This document shows, one piece after another, positions 52,847 through 60,666 of a stretch of DNA of 64,000 nucleotides. Each line of letters starts with the position of its first letter. The stretch's first letter is position 1. Origin of the DNA: Amycolatopsis coloradensis (lineage in GTDB: Bacteria; Actinomycetota; Actinomycetes; Mycobacteriales; Pseudonocardiaceae); the NCBI RefSeq assembly GCF_001953865.1, contig NZ_MQUQ01000004.1, forward strand, positions 248,001 to 312,000, written 5' to 3'. Under the pieces are notes generated by a model, which worked only from the letters and a program-made list of their open reading frames with translations, was not told the DNA's origin and did not search any database. A program made the position numbers and the translations under genes.

Positions 52847-53881
52847 TCACGCACTGACCTCCATGACAGCGCCGAGGATTTCCTTGGCGACGAGTGGCGC
52901 GGTGCCGAAACCCGACCCGCCGCAAGCCGGCCGGGACCACACCGACGGGTGGACCCGGGTGAGCACCGGGCCGCCGGTGCCGGGATCGGTCGCGTAGTGG
53001 CAGTCCCGTACGGCGACCACGGTGTAGTCCGCGGCGTCGGTGAGGATCGGTTCGGCGAGCAACCGGTCGGCCCACGGCTCCCGGTCGGTGTCCACAGTGG
53101 ACGCGACTACTCGGCACACCGCGTCCGAGCTGATCTTGAGCAGGGTGCCGCCGCCGGGAGGCAGCAGCCAGGCCCGGCGGTCGGCACCGATCCGGCCGAC
53201 CCCGGGCGCCGACGCCCACCAATCGGCCAGGTGCCGCGGCGGGCTCAGGTAGACCATCGTCTGGCGATAAAGGACGACGGGTGGCCCGGTCAGCTCGGTG
53301 GCCCACGGCCCGGCCGCGACCAGGACGAGATCCGCGCTGACGACCGTCCCGTCGGCCAGCGTCACCCCGTGGTCCTCGACGGCGACGACGACGCGTCCCG
53401 GCCGCAGCACCACCGCGGGATGCGCGGCGAGCCATTCGGCGGCCGCGCGCAGGAACCGATCGGCCAGCAGTACCCCGGCGCCGGGATCGCGCACCCCTCG
53501 GTTCCCGGCCGGGAACACCACGGGCGGCAGGGCGTCCGGCGGGACGACGGTCGCGGACACCCCCGCCTGCCCCGCGGTGTCGAGCGCCTGCCCGAGCTCG
53601 TCCGGGGTGCCCGCGGTGACCACCCCGACCGGCCGGAAGATCCTGGTCCGCAGCAACACTTCCAGCTCCAGCCACCGACGGCGGGCCTCGGCCATCCGCA
53701 GGGTGCCGTCGACGTCGTCCGGCCGCAATACCCGCAGCACCCGGTGCTGGTCGGACGACGTCGACGCGGGATTCGGGACGGGACCGCGATCGAGCACGGT
53801 GACGCGGTGGCCCGCCCGCGCGCACCCGATCGCGGTCACCAGCCCGGTCACCCCCGCTCCCACGACGACGACCGTGGCCAT
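52847..53881 (-). CDS. DAO-family FAD oxidase (hydrazine-pathway type)
   Basis: A 344-residue FAD oxidoreductase: dinucleotide fold TVVVVGAGVTGLVTAIGCAR at residues 3-22, then STSSDQHRVLRVL and C-terminal GGSGFGTAPLVAKEIL, the layout of glycine/D-amino-acid oxidases. In the s56-p1 pathway an enzyme of this family (Spb39) oxidatively cleaves the N6-(carboxymethylamino)lysine-type hydrazine to release a hydrazino acid; the same role is proposed here because the gene is coupled to the MetRS-like gene (stop TGA and start ATG share a base). The position between MetRS-like and hydroxylase genes supports this. Confidence 0.82.
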   Translation of the reverse strand: MATVVVVGAGVTGLVTAIGCARAGHRVTVLDRGPVPNPASTSSDQHRVLRVLRPDDVDGTLRMAEARRRWLELEVLLRTRIFRPVGVVTAGTPDELGQALDTAGQAGVSATVVPPDALPPVVFPAGNRGVRDPGAGVLLADRFLRAAAEWLAAHPAVVLRPGRVVVAVEDHGVTLADGTVVSADLVLVAAGPWATELTGPPVVLYRQTMVYLSPPRHLADWWASAPGVGRIGADRRAWLLPPGGGTLLKISSDAVCRVVASTVDTDREPWADRLLAEPILTDAADYTVVAVRDCHYATDPGTGGPVLTRVHPSVWSRPACGGSGFGTAPLVAKEILGAVMEVSA

Positions 53882-55407
53882 CAGCCGGTCAGCCGGGGCA
53901 GCCGCTTCGGGGTGACCGTTTCCGCGTCCACCCGTCCGGGCAGCGACGTGTCGGACAGCGCGGCCGCGGCGAGATCGATCAGGATCGGCGCGGCACAACG
54001 CAGGAACACCTCCACCTGGTGGCAGAGGTCGCCCGCGGTCCCGGCGGTCACGGTGGCGGCCAGCCGGTCCAGCCTGCCGAGTTGCTCGGCGAGGGTCGAC
54101 GCCACGGCCGTCACGCTGAAGCGCCGCAGCTCGTACCCGTCGGCGAACCGTTCCGCCATCCGCAACGCCGTTCTCCTGGCTTCTTCGGAGACCGGCAGCG
54201 GACCGTGGCCCACCCAGGCGTCGACCACCGCCGCGACCCGGTTCCACGGTCCCGTCAGCCGTGTCTCGCTGACCCGGAGCAGAGCCTCGTGGGTGAAGTC
54301 GGTGCGCTGGTACTCGGGGCTGGTGGCGCAGAGGTGGAAGCGAATGAGATCGCGCGGCACCTCGGTGGCCAGTTCACGGCCGGACACGACGTGCCCGCGG
54401 CTGGTGGAGAACTTCTCGTTGGCCAGCTCGTAGAACTCGTTGGTGACGTACCGCGACGGCAGCACGTGACCGCCGAGCGCGGTGAGCATCGCCGTGCCCA
54501 CGATCGCGAACGGGTAAGTCGCGTCCAGGCCGAGGAAGTACACCACGGTCGAGCCGGAATCCGAGTGCCACAGTTCGTCGTCGGCGGCCAGTACCGCGCC
54601 GCGTTTCTCGGCGGCGAGGGCGGTGGTGAACATGCTCCACGGCATGCCCTCCATATGCGGGTAGATGACCTGCCCCGGCACTTCGGGGAACGGCGCCGGG
54701 ATGCCCCACGACGTCGGCTGGGTGATCGGGAAGTCCGGCAGCGGCCCCGCGAGCGCGGACTCGATGAGCTGGGCCATGCCGGGCCGCATCGGGGTGCGGG
54801 CGAAGTACGCCTCCAGCTCCACGCGGTACCGCTCGACCGGGAAGACGAGGATGTCCGCCTCCCGGTATTCCAGCGGCTCGTCCGGACGCAACGTCGAACG
54901 CGGGCCGATCAGATCGCCGGGGGCGACCGGAAGGCCGCAGCTCTCGCAGATCCCGGCGTACCCGTCGGCGAGGCAGAACGGGCATCCACCGGTGACGTAG
55001 GCGTCCATCAGGTACTCGCCGGTGCTCGGCAGGTAAGGGAAACGGACCGTCCGCAGCTCCAGCGCCCCCATACCGTGCAGGCGGTCGTAGAAGTCGATGA
55101 CCAGTTTAGTGAACCGGTCACCGATGCAGCCGAACCCGTCGACTTCGATCCCCATCGCGGCCAGGGTCTGCTGGACCTGTTCCGAGGACCGCTCCCGCAG
55201 TTCTTCCGGCGCGACGCCGAGGCGTGCGGCGGCGGTGACGATGTAGTTCTGGGTGAAGTGCATACCGGTGCCGTACAAGGCTTCCCGCCCGGTCGCGCGG
55301 GCGTACCGGGTGCAGACGTCCGCGGCGAGGAAGGGCCCGGCGAGGTGGCCGAGGTGCAGGTCGCCGTTCGCCGTCGGGGCAGGCGAGATCACCACCAGCC
55401 GGTTCAT
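53881..55407 (-). CDS. Methionyl-tRNA-synthetase-like module of a hydrazine synthetase
   Basis: A 508-residue class I synthetase-like protein. The HIGH box is HLGH (residues 18-21) in APTANGDLHLGHLAGP, the zinc-knuckle Cys are 142, 145, 154 and 157 (GCPFCLADG and CESCGLP), and the KMSKS position reads FSTSRG (333-338). A chromosomal MetRS would not sit between an N-hydroxylase and a DAO gene. In known hydrazine synthetases the MetRS-like module uses ATP to join N6-hydroxylysine to an amino-acid carboxylate, forming an ester that the cupin module rearranges to an N-N bond. Here the cupin is not fused; it is encoded at 57892-58293. Confidence 0.85.
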   Translation of the reverse strand: MNRLVVISPAPTANGDLHLGHLAGPFLAADVCTRYARATGREALYGTGMHFTQNYIVTAAARLGVAPEELRERSSEQVQQTLAAMGIEVDGFGCIGDRFTKLVIDFYDRLHGMGALELRTVRFPYLPSTGEYLMDAYVTGGCPFCLADGYAGICESCGLPVAPGDLIGPRSTLRPDEPLEYREADILVFPVERYRVELEAYFARTPMRPGMAQLIESALAGPLPDFPITQPTSWGIPAPFPEVPGQVIYPHMEGMPWSMFTTALAAEKRGAVLAADDELWHSDSGSTVVYFLGLDATYPFAIVGTAMLTALGGHVLPSRYVTNEFYELANEKFSTSRGHVVSGRELATEVPRDLIRFHLCATSPEYQRTDFTHEALLRVSETRLTGPWNRVAAVVDAWVGHGPLPVSEEARRTALRMAERFADGYELRRFSVTAVASTLAEQLGRLDRLAATVTAGTAGDLCHQVEVFLRCAAPILIDLAAAALSDTSLPGRVDAETVTPKRLPRLTG

Positions 55408-56687
55408 CAGGCGGTCCTCGGCTCGGCGGCGCCGCGGCGGGCGAGCAGATCGCCGACGATGTCACGCGACCGGTGGGCCAGCACGCTGATCAGCGAGTCG
55501 GCGATACCGTGCGTCGCTTCGTTGATGCCCTGCAGATACACCGCGCCCCAGGCGGAATCGCCGAGGTCGACCCGGTAGCAGCGGCTGACCGAGATCTCGG
55601 ACAGGCCGACGCGGTCGGCGAGGTCGCGCACCATCGCGGGCATCCGCTGGTCGAAGCCGGTGCCGAGGAGCACCAGGTCGCAGTGCAGCGGCTCGACCTT
55701 GCCACTGGTCCGGTCCCGCAGGTCGAGCACGACCTCGTCGTCTTCGACCCTGGCGCCGACCACCTCGGTCAGAGTCCGTACCTCCGAACGCTGCTGGCCG
55801 ATGCCGCGCTGCTGATAGAGCGTGGTGTAGATGTGGTCGAGGAACGGCGGGGCCGCGCCGGCGTAGTTGGTCAGGCGCATCTCCTCCAGCACCTGCTGGC
55901 GGATCTCGGGCGGGCTGTCGTAGAAGCGGTCGACGAACGACGGGAAGAACAGCTCGTTGACGAACTTGCTGGTCTGGTAGTTCTGCGGGCCGATGGACCG
56001 CACGATCATGGTCCGGGTGCTGTTGGGCAGATTGTCGTGCAGTGCCATGAACATCTCGGCCGCGCTCTGCGCCCCGCCGACCACGACGGCGCGCAGCGGC
56101 GCGTCCGCGGGCAGTTGCGCGATCCTGCGCCGGTACTGGGCACTGTGGATGAGCCTGTCGGACGGCAAGTCCGCGAAGACGTCGGGAACATGCGTGTCGC
56201 GGCCGCCACCGACGACCAGGTCGCGGCAGCGGATCGTGTCCCCGTCGGTGAGCGTGGCGACCCAGCCGGTGATCGACCCGTCGGCGCCACGCGCGGGCTC
56301 GATGCTCTGAACCTTTGCGTCGTAACGGATGCGGACCTGGTCCAGCGACTTCGCGACCCACTGCAGGTAGTCGGAGAACTCCCACCGGAACGGGTGGAAG
56401 GTGCCGAGGTTGACGAACTCGTCGAGCCGGTTCTCCTCGTGCAGGAAGTTGAGGAACGAGAACTTGCTGCGCGGATTGCGCAGGGTCACCAGATCCTTCA
56501 GGAAGGAGACCTGGCTGCGTGCCCACGGCATCAGCAGGTCACGTTGCCATTTGATGTCCGGACTCTGCTCCAGCAGCAGCGTCTGCCCGGCCAGCTCCGG
56601 GTTCCCGGACTCTTCGATGGCCACCGCGAGCGCCAGGTTCGCCGGTCCGGCCCCGATTGCCAGCAAACCCACCTGTATTTCAGTCAC
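55407..56687 (-). CDS. Lysine/ornithine N-hydroxylase (N6-hydroxylysine forming)
   Basis: A 426-residue flavin-dependent NADPH N-monooxygenase (SidA/IucD/PvdA type): FAD motif AIGAGPANLALA (10-21), the substrate/flavin-contact stretch WQRDLLMPWARSQVSFLKDL, NADPH motif VVVGGAQSAAEMF (201-213) and LGTGFD (341-346), ending near GINEATHGIADSLISVLAHR. It hydroxylates the side-chain amine of a basic amino acid; by analogy with Spb38, L-lysine is likely, giving N6-hydroxylysine. GTG start. First gene of unit B, with cluster-operator copy 2 about 70-90 bp upstream; its stop overlaps the MetRS-like start (TGATG). Confidence 0.92.
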   Translation of the reverse strand: MTEIQVGLLAIGAGPANLALAVAIEESGNPELAGQTLLLEQSPDIKWQRDLLMPWARSQVSFLKDLVTLRNPRSKFSFLNFLHEENRLDEFVNLGTFHPFRWEFSDYLQWVAKSLDQVRIRYDAKVQSIEPARGADGSITGWVATLTDGDTIRCRDLVVGGGRDTHVPDVFADLPSDRLIHSAQYRRRIAQLPADAPLRAVVVGGAQSAAEMFMALHDNLPNSTRTMIVRSIGPQNYQTSKFVNELFFPSFVDRFYDSPPEIRQQVLEEMRLTNYAGAAPPFLDHIYTTLYQQRGIGQQRSEVRTLTEVVGARVEDDEVVLDLRDRTSGKVEPLHCDLVLLGTGFDQRMPAMVRDLADRVGLSEISVSRCYRVDLGDSAWGAVYLQGINEATHGIADSLISVLAHRSRDIVGDLLARRGAAEPRTA

Positions 56688-56758
56688 CGATACACCCCGT
56701 TCGTCCAGAATAGGGTGCCGATACTAAGGACCGGCTTTTCCCCGGCGACAGGGTCGGC

Positions 56759-56778
56759 TTTCCCGAAGGGCGGGGAAC
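56759..56778 (-). promoter_or_regulatory. Cluster operator, copy 2 (upstream of unit B)
   Basis: Read on the minus strand, GTTCCCC-N7-GGGAAA (56778 to 56759) matches the motif before units A and C. Extra GGGGAA half-sites lie on both sides (near 56742 and 56795). The left half of the 13-bp inverted repeat is not kept, so this copy is less complete. Confidence 0.55.
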
Positions 56779-56887
56779 CTCGCCGACGCTTCCCCGCGAA
56801 GAGGGTAGTTTTGCCGTTGCCGACGGGGAAACACGCCGGACCGCGATCAGGCCGCCATTGATCGGGGACTCCACCGTTCAGCGGCAT

Positions 56888-56905
56888 AATTGATCGCGAT
56901 CAATT
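56888..56905. promoter_or_regulatory. 18-bp perfect AT-rich palindrome between unit B and the LuxR gene
   Basis: AATTGATCGCGATCAATT reads the same on both strands. It lies 200 bp from the N-hydroxylase start and 116 bp from the LuxR start, in the 333-bp gene-free divergent promoter region 56688-57020. It is a strong candidate regulator-binding site. Confidence 0.7.
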
Positions 56906-57020
56906 TCCCATAACGGTCATACGGATCCGTTCGATATCCAGGACATACGCTCACCTTCATTGCACTTCACTGAACGGAGCCGGGCAAGCGGGCTCAGTAG
57001 CGGCAGGCATAAGGGGAAAG

Positions 57021-57785
57021 ATGAATCATCACGCCAGTAACGGTAACGCCGCTCGTCTATGGCCGGTCGATCGCCCTGACCAGCGGCGCACCGCGATCCT
57101 GCTGCCCGGTCACACCACGAGTGAAGTAGACCGCGACCTCGCGCCGCTGACCGTCCTGATCGCCGACAGCCAGCCCGCTGTCCGCCATCAGGTCCGTTCC
57201 GCGCTCGAACTCGTCGGCGGCATCGCCGTCGTCAGTGAGACGGCGACGGCGAACGCCACGATCGCGGAGGTCTTCCGGCACCAGCCGGACGTCCTGGTCA
57301 TCGATCCGCGGCTCGGTGAGTTCACGAACGTCGACGTGCTGAGCCGGGTCTCGCGAGTCGCACCGGAAACCAAGGTGTTGGTACTGAGCGCCCTCGATGA
57401 CGACACCGCCATCAGGGCGGCCATCCAGGCAGGCGCGCGCGGCTATCTGATCAAAGGCGCCGATCCGGACCAGATCGTCCGCGGCGTACAGGTCGTGGGG
57501 GCGGGTGAAGCGATCGTCGGGAAGGCCATCGCCGTCCGGTTCAGCGCCTTGATGCGGTCGGCCGCCGGGCCGGAACCGTACCCGTTTCCCCAACTGACGG
57601 CCAGGGAACGGGAAGTGCTCGACCGCATCGCCGCGGGCAAGTCGAACTCGGCCATCGCGCGTGAGCTGGCACTCGCGCCGAAGACCATCAGCAATCGCGT
57701 TTCCGCGGTCTTCGGCAAACTCGGGGTGGCCGATCGAGCACAGGCGATCGTGCTGGCTCGGGACGCCGGTCTCGGACGTGGCTGA
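57021..57785 (+). CDS. LuxR (NarL-type) response regulator of the cluster
   Basis: A 254-residue protein. A non-conserved N-terminal extension of about 40 residues is followed by a receiver domain with intact phosphorylation residues (LIADSQPAVRHQVR, acceptor Asp in DVLVIDPRLGE, Lys in GYLIKGADPDQIV). The C-terminal LuxR HTH reads LTAREREVLDRIAAGKSNSA and IARELALAPKTISNRVSAVF. No histidine kinase is adjacent. It lies between divergent units B and C and is the likely activator acting through the GTTCCCC/GGGAAA sites or the 56888 palindrome. GGGGAAAG precedes the ATG. Confidence 0.92.
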   Translation: MNHHASNGNAARLWPVDRPDQRRTAILLPGHTTSEVDRDLAPLTVLIADSQPAVRHQVRSALELVGGIAVVSETATANATIAEVFRHQPDVLVIDPRLGEFTNVDVLSRVSRVAPETKVLVLSALDDDTAIRAAIQAGARGYLIKGADPDQIVRGVQVVGAGEAIVGKAIAVRFSALMRSAAGPEPYPFPQLTAREREVLDRIAAGKSNSAIARELALAPKTISNRVSAVFGKLGVADRAQAIVLARDAGLGRG

Positions 57786-57798
57786 TTCACCGCCGATC

Positions 57799-57841
57799 GG
57801 GAATAGTTCCCCTATACCCGGGAAACCGGCCGAATATAGCC
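57799..57841 (+). promoter_or_regulatory. Cluster operator, copy 3 (upstream of unit C)
   Basis: GGGAATAGTTCCCCTA (57799-57814) is identical to the copy at 46048. GGGAAA follows 7 bp after GTTCCCC, and CCGAA with TAGCC occurs at the same offset as in copy 1. It lies about 51-93 bp before the cupin start. Confidence 0.75.
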
Positions 57842-57891
57842 TCGATCAGCACCGAACGCCCGGCAAAAAAGCACGCTGATCGGAGTGGGAT

Positions 57892-58293
57892 GTGACTGAT
57901 CTGGACCAAGCCGTCGTGGACATCCGCAGGCTGGAGCACGAGAACCTGACTCGGGCCTACGGATTGGACATGAAGCTGCTCTATCCATGGGCCGGTTTGA
58001 CAGCACCGTTTCGAGGAGCCTGGTGCGTGCTGCGTCCCGGTGACGTATCGGTTTCGCACGCTCATCACGAACACGAGATCTTCATCGGAATGGCCGGGAG
58101 CGCCGACGTGGTCGTCGAGGGTGAACGGCACGAGTTCGTGGCAGGGGACCTCGTGTTCCTGAAGCCGGGGATCGAACACAACCTCGTCAACGACCACGAC
58201 GAGGACTTCTCCTACTACGCGATCTGGTGGGATCGCGCGATGTCGGACGAGTTCATCGCCGCCGAGACCGGCCGGGCCGAGTCCCATGATTGA
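57892..58293 (+). CDS. Stand-alone cupin, probable N-N bond-forming module of hydrazine synthetase
   Basis: A 133-residue single-domain cupin from the GTG at 57892 with GGAGTGGGA upstream. Cupin motif 1 is VSVSHAHHEHEIFIGMAG, with His56, His58 and His61 and Glu60/62 available as ligands; motif 2 is LVFLKPGIEHNLVN, with His96. In known hydrazine synthetases the zinc cupin domain converts the N6-hydroxylysine amino-acyl ester into an N-N bonded product, and it is fused to the MetRS-like module. Here the MetRS-like partner is 53881-55407 in another transcript. It is first in unit C under cluster operator copy 3. A generic sugar or phosphomannose cupin is possible on sequence alone; context favours the hydrazine role. 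Confidence 0.75.
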   Translation: MTDLDQAVVDIRRLEHENLTRAYGLDMKLLYPWAGLTAPFRGAWCVLRPGDVSVSHAHHEHEIFIGMAGSADVVVEGERHEFVAGDLVFLKPGIEHNLVNDHDEDFSYYAIWWDRAMSDEFIAAETGRAESHD

Positions 58294-58609
58294 TTACGAC
58301 GGGCGGAAGTTCCGGAAAGCGGGTGGCGACGCCGAGGCGATCGCCGTCTACCGGCAAGAAGGCGACGTCGTCTGGGCCGAGTTCGCCGGCGGTGACGTAC
58401 GACGCGGGTCGATCGCGGGCACCCAGCGGGAAAACGGGGCCCTCGATCTGGGTTACACGATCGTGCTCGCCACCGGTGAGGTGATCTGCGGGCGCACGGT
58501 GAACACGCCGGAGGTGGCCGAAGACGGCCGTCTCCGGTTGCGGGAGGCGTGGGAACGCTACGGCCCGCACGCCGCCACCGGCGTTTCCTACCTCGACGAG
58601 GTGAGCTAG
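58286..58609 (+). CDS. Small beta-rich protein (family often labelled N-acetylglutamate synthase)
   Basis: A 107-residue protein of short strands, beginning MIDYDGRKFRKAGGDAEAIA and with VVWAEFAGGDVRRGSIAG, LDLGYTIVLATGEVICGRT and LREAWERYGPH. Similar small proteins carry the database name n-acetylglutamate synthase without biochemical support that I know of; no GNAT motif is visible, so I do not accept that function. It overlaps the cupin stop and the BBE start, so it is part of the coupled unit C. Its role may be a binding or scaffold protein. Confidence 0.65.
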   Translation: MIDYDGRKFRKAGGDAEAIAVYRQEGDVVWAEFAGGDVRRGSIAGTQRENGALDLGYTIVLATGEVICGRTVNTPEVAEDGRLRLREAWERYGPHAATGVSYLDEVS

Positions 58610-59988
58610 TGTCCCGCAGCCCATCCGACACGGACTGGCGACGCCTCGGCCACGCCGTGGCAGGCCGCGTGCGGCGCCCCGGCGAGGCCGGGTTCCGCGA
58701 AGCCAGTGTGCCGTTCAACAAGAGGTTCGCCGGGGTCACCCCCGCCGGTGTCGTGTCCGTGAAGAACGCCGCGGACGTGCGGATCGCCATCGAGTGGGCA
58801 CGCGAGACCGGTGTCGACGTCGTCGCGCGCAGCGGAGGGCACAGCTACGCGGGACATTCGGTCAACACCGGCCTCGTCATCGACCTCAGCGCGATGAACA
58901 CCGTGTCCGCCAACGGTTCGACCGGACTCGTGACCGCGGAGGGCGGCGCTCGGATGGCGGACGTCCACGCCGCCATCCAACCCCACGAGATGGCTTTCGC
59001 GCTGGGCAACGGCGCCTCGGTCGGCCTCTCGGGCCTCACTCTCGGCGGTGGCTGCGGCGCCACCTCACGCGTACTCGGGCTCACCGCGGACGCGCTGGTG
59101 GCCACCACGATGGTGACCGCGGACGGACGACTGCTGCACTGCGACGCGACCACCAACGCCGACCTGTTCTGGGCCTGCCGTGGTGGTGGCGGCGGGAACT
59201 TCGGCATCAACGTGTCCTTCACCTACCAGGCGACGCCGGTCACCGGCTGCGCCAGCTACCTGCTGCTGTGGGACCGCGCGGACGCGCCGAAGGTCTTTTC
59301 GGTGCTCCAGGAGATCGTGCGGCAGGCACCCGACGAGTTGGCGACCAGGATCGGCGTCAGCAGCGCGGGCGGGTCGGCGCTCGTCGTGTCGGCCATCGGG
59401 CAATATCTCGGCCCTGCCAAGGAGTTGCGCGAGCTTCTCGACCCCGTCCTGTCGGTCGCCAAGCCGATCCGGATGGACATTGCCGACCGGACCTACTGGC
59501 AGGCACAGGACGACATGCGGCACGAGACAGCCGAAGGCGCGTTCGCGGTACGGACCAACATCGTCACCCGGCCGCTGCCCGACGAAGCCATCGCCACGCT
59601 GCTCTCGTCCATCGATCGCCTGCCCGCCAGCGGAAACCCGGACGGTGGCGGCGCGGCCCTGTTCTCCTGGGGCGGCGCGATCAACCGGATGGGCGCGACC
59701 GAAACCGCGTTCGCCCACCGGAACGCGATGTTCCTGCTGTCCATGGACACCTCGTGGGCCGAGAACGACGAGCCCGCCGTGGTCGACGCCAATCTCCGCT
59801 GGCTGGCGGAACTGGGGAACGAGATGTCTCCGTATGTGACCGATGGAGCTTTTCAGAACTTCATCGACCCTGACCTCGCGGACTGGCGCACCGCCTATTA
59901 CGGCGTCAACTATCCGCGGTTGAAGGAGATCAAAAAGCGGGTCGACCCGGACGGCGTCTTCACCTTCGCGCAAAGCATCGGATCATGA
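58609..59988 (+). CDS. FAD-linked oxidase, BBE (berberine-bridge-enzyme) family
   Basis: A 459-residue oxidase read from the GTG at 58609, which overlaps the preceding stop. The flavin-attachment His is in VVARSGGHSYAGHSV; LGGGCGATSRVLGLTAD is the second FAD loop. The usual bicovalent Cys position (in the GLTAD segment) is Thr/Ala, so a single covalent link is expected. The BBE C-terminal motif YYGVNYPRLKEIKKRVDPD and FTFAQSIG is intact. No signal peptide is seen, so it is cytoplasmic. It would oxidise an alcohol or amine, or form a ring or C=N bond, in a late tailoring step. Confidence 0.9.
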   Translation: MSRSPSDTDWRRLGHAVAGRVRRPGEAGFREASVPFNKRFAGVTPAGVVSVKNAADVRIAIEWARETGVDVVARSGGHSYAGHSVNTGLVIDLSAMNTVSANGSTGLVTAEGGARMADVHAAIQPHEMAFALGNGASVGLSGLTLGGGCGATSRVLGLTADALVATTMVTADGRLLHCDATTNADLFWACRGGGGGNFGINVSFTYQATPVTGCASYLLLWDRADAPKVFSVLQEIVRQAPDELATRIGVSSAGGSALVVSAIGQYLGPAKELRELLDPVLSVAKPIRMDIADRTYWQAQDDMRHETAEGAFAVRTNIVTRPLPDEAIATLLSSIDRLPASGNPDGGGAALFSWGGAINRMGATETAFAHRNAMFLLSMDTSWAENDEPAVVDANLRWLAELGNEMSPYVTDGAFQNFIDPDLADWRTAYYGVNYPRLKEIKKRVDPDGVFTFAQSIGS

Positions 59989-60647
59989 TCGGCGACAGCA
60001 AGGTTCTCATCTGGACGGCGGCCGAGGTCGAGGACGGCGCCACCCCGGCGGAGCATCTACCGTATGTCCGGGAAATCCTGGCCTGGGCCGGCCGCTACCT
60101 GGTCTCCCCGAACCCGGAACTGGGCCGCAACGGCCCGGTGTGCCCCTACACCCAGCCGTCGCTCCACAAAGGACTGTTTTATCTGGCGGCCCTGACCACC
60201 ACGAACGGCGAGACGGACGTACGAGACGCGATCCAAAGCCTGCGCTCCTGGTACGAGCGGTTGTCGAACAGGATTTCGCCGTCGGACCGGGAACTGCTGA
60301 CGATCCTGCTCGTGCTGCCGCAGCTGGACCATCAGGATTCGACGGCGTTGGACGAATTGCAGCGCGAGGCGAAGGACGAGTTCGTCGCCGACGGCCTGAT
60401 GATCGGACAGTTCCATCCGGTCTGCGATCAGCCCGGGCTGTGGAACGAGAAGTTCAAGGCACTGCGCGCCCCGGTACCGTTGCTGGCCATCCGCAAGCTG
60501 GTCGTCTTCGACCTGCCGTTCCTGATGGACAACGCGGTGCATGCCGAGAGCTACTTCCGGCGATTCGCCCCGGACATCCCGCCCCGCATCCGCGGCCAGC
60601 TGGTCAAACGGCTGGCGGGCAACGAAAAATCCCTCCAGACGGCCTGA
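59985..60647 (+). CDS. DUF6875-like conserved protein of unit C
   Basis: A 220-residue soluble protein with GRNGPVCPYTQPSLHKGLFY, MIGQFHPVCDQPGLWNEKF and LAIRKLVVFDLPFLM. I associate this pattern with the DUF6875 family, seen beside biosynthetic genes; no catalytic role is established. Conserved Cys and His in CPYTQPSLH and FHPVCDQ could bind a metal or haem, which is speculation. It overlaps the BBE stop by ATGA and precedes the DDAH-like gene by 19 bp. Confidence 0.6.
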   Translation: MIGDSKVLIWTAAEVEDGATPAEHLPYVREILAWAGRYLVSPNPELGRNGPVCPYTQPSLHKGLFYLAALTTTNGETDVRDAIQSLRSWYERLSNRISPSDRELLTILLVLPQLDHQDSTALDELQREAKDEFVADGLMIGQFHPVCDQPGLWNEKFKALRAPVPLLAIRKLVVFDLPFLMDNAVHAESYFRRFAPDIPPRIRGQLVKRLAGNEKSLQTA

Positions 60648-60666
60648 TCACCCCAGGAGTACACCA

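Noticed and set aside
53881..55407. Housekeeping methionyl-tRNA synthetase
   Set aside because: The KMSKS motif is replaced by FSTSRG, the gene is coupled to an N-hydroxylase and a DAO gene, and the C-terminal anticodon-binding region is short. A pathway-specific hydrazine-synthetase module fits better.
55407..56687. Siderophore biosynthesis locus based on the N-hydroxylase
   Set aside because: No hydroxamate acyltransferase, IucA/IucC synthetase, NRPS or siderophore transporter is present, and the MetRS-like, DAO and cupin neighbours point to N-N chemistry.
58286..58609. N-acetylglutamate synthase
   Set aside because: The name is attached to this small family in databases, but no GNAT acetyl-CoA motif is visible and the length is far below genuine synthases.
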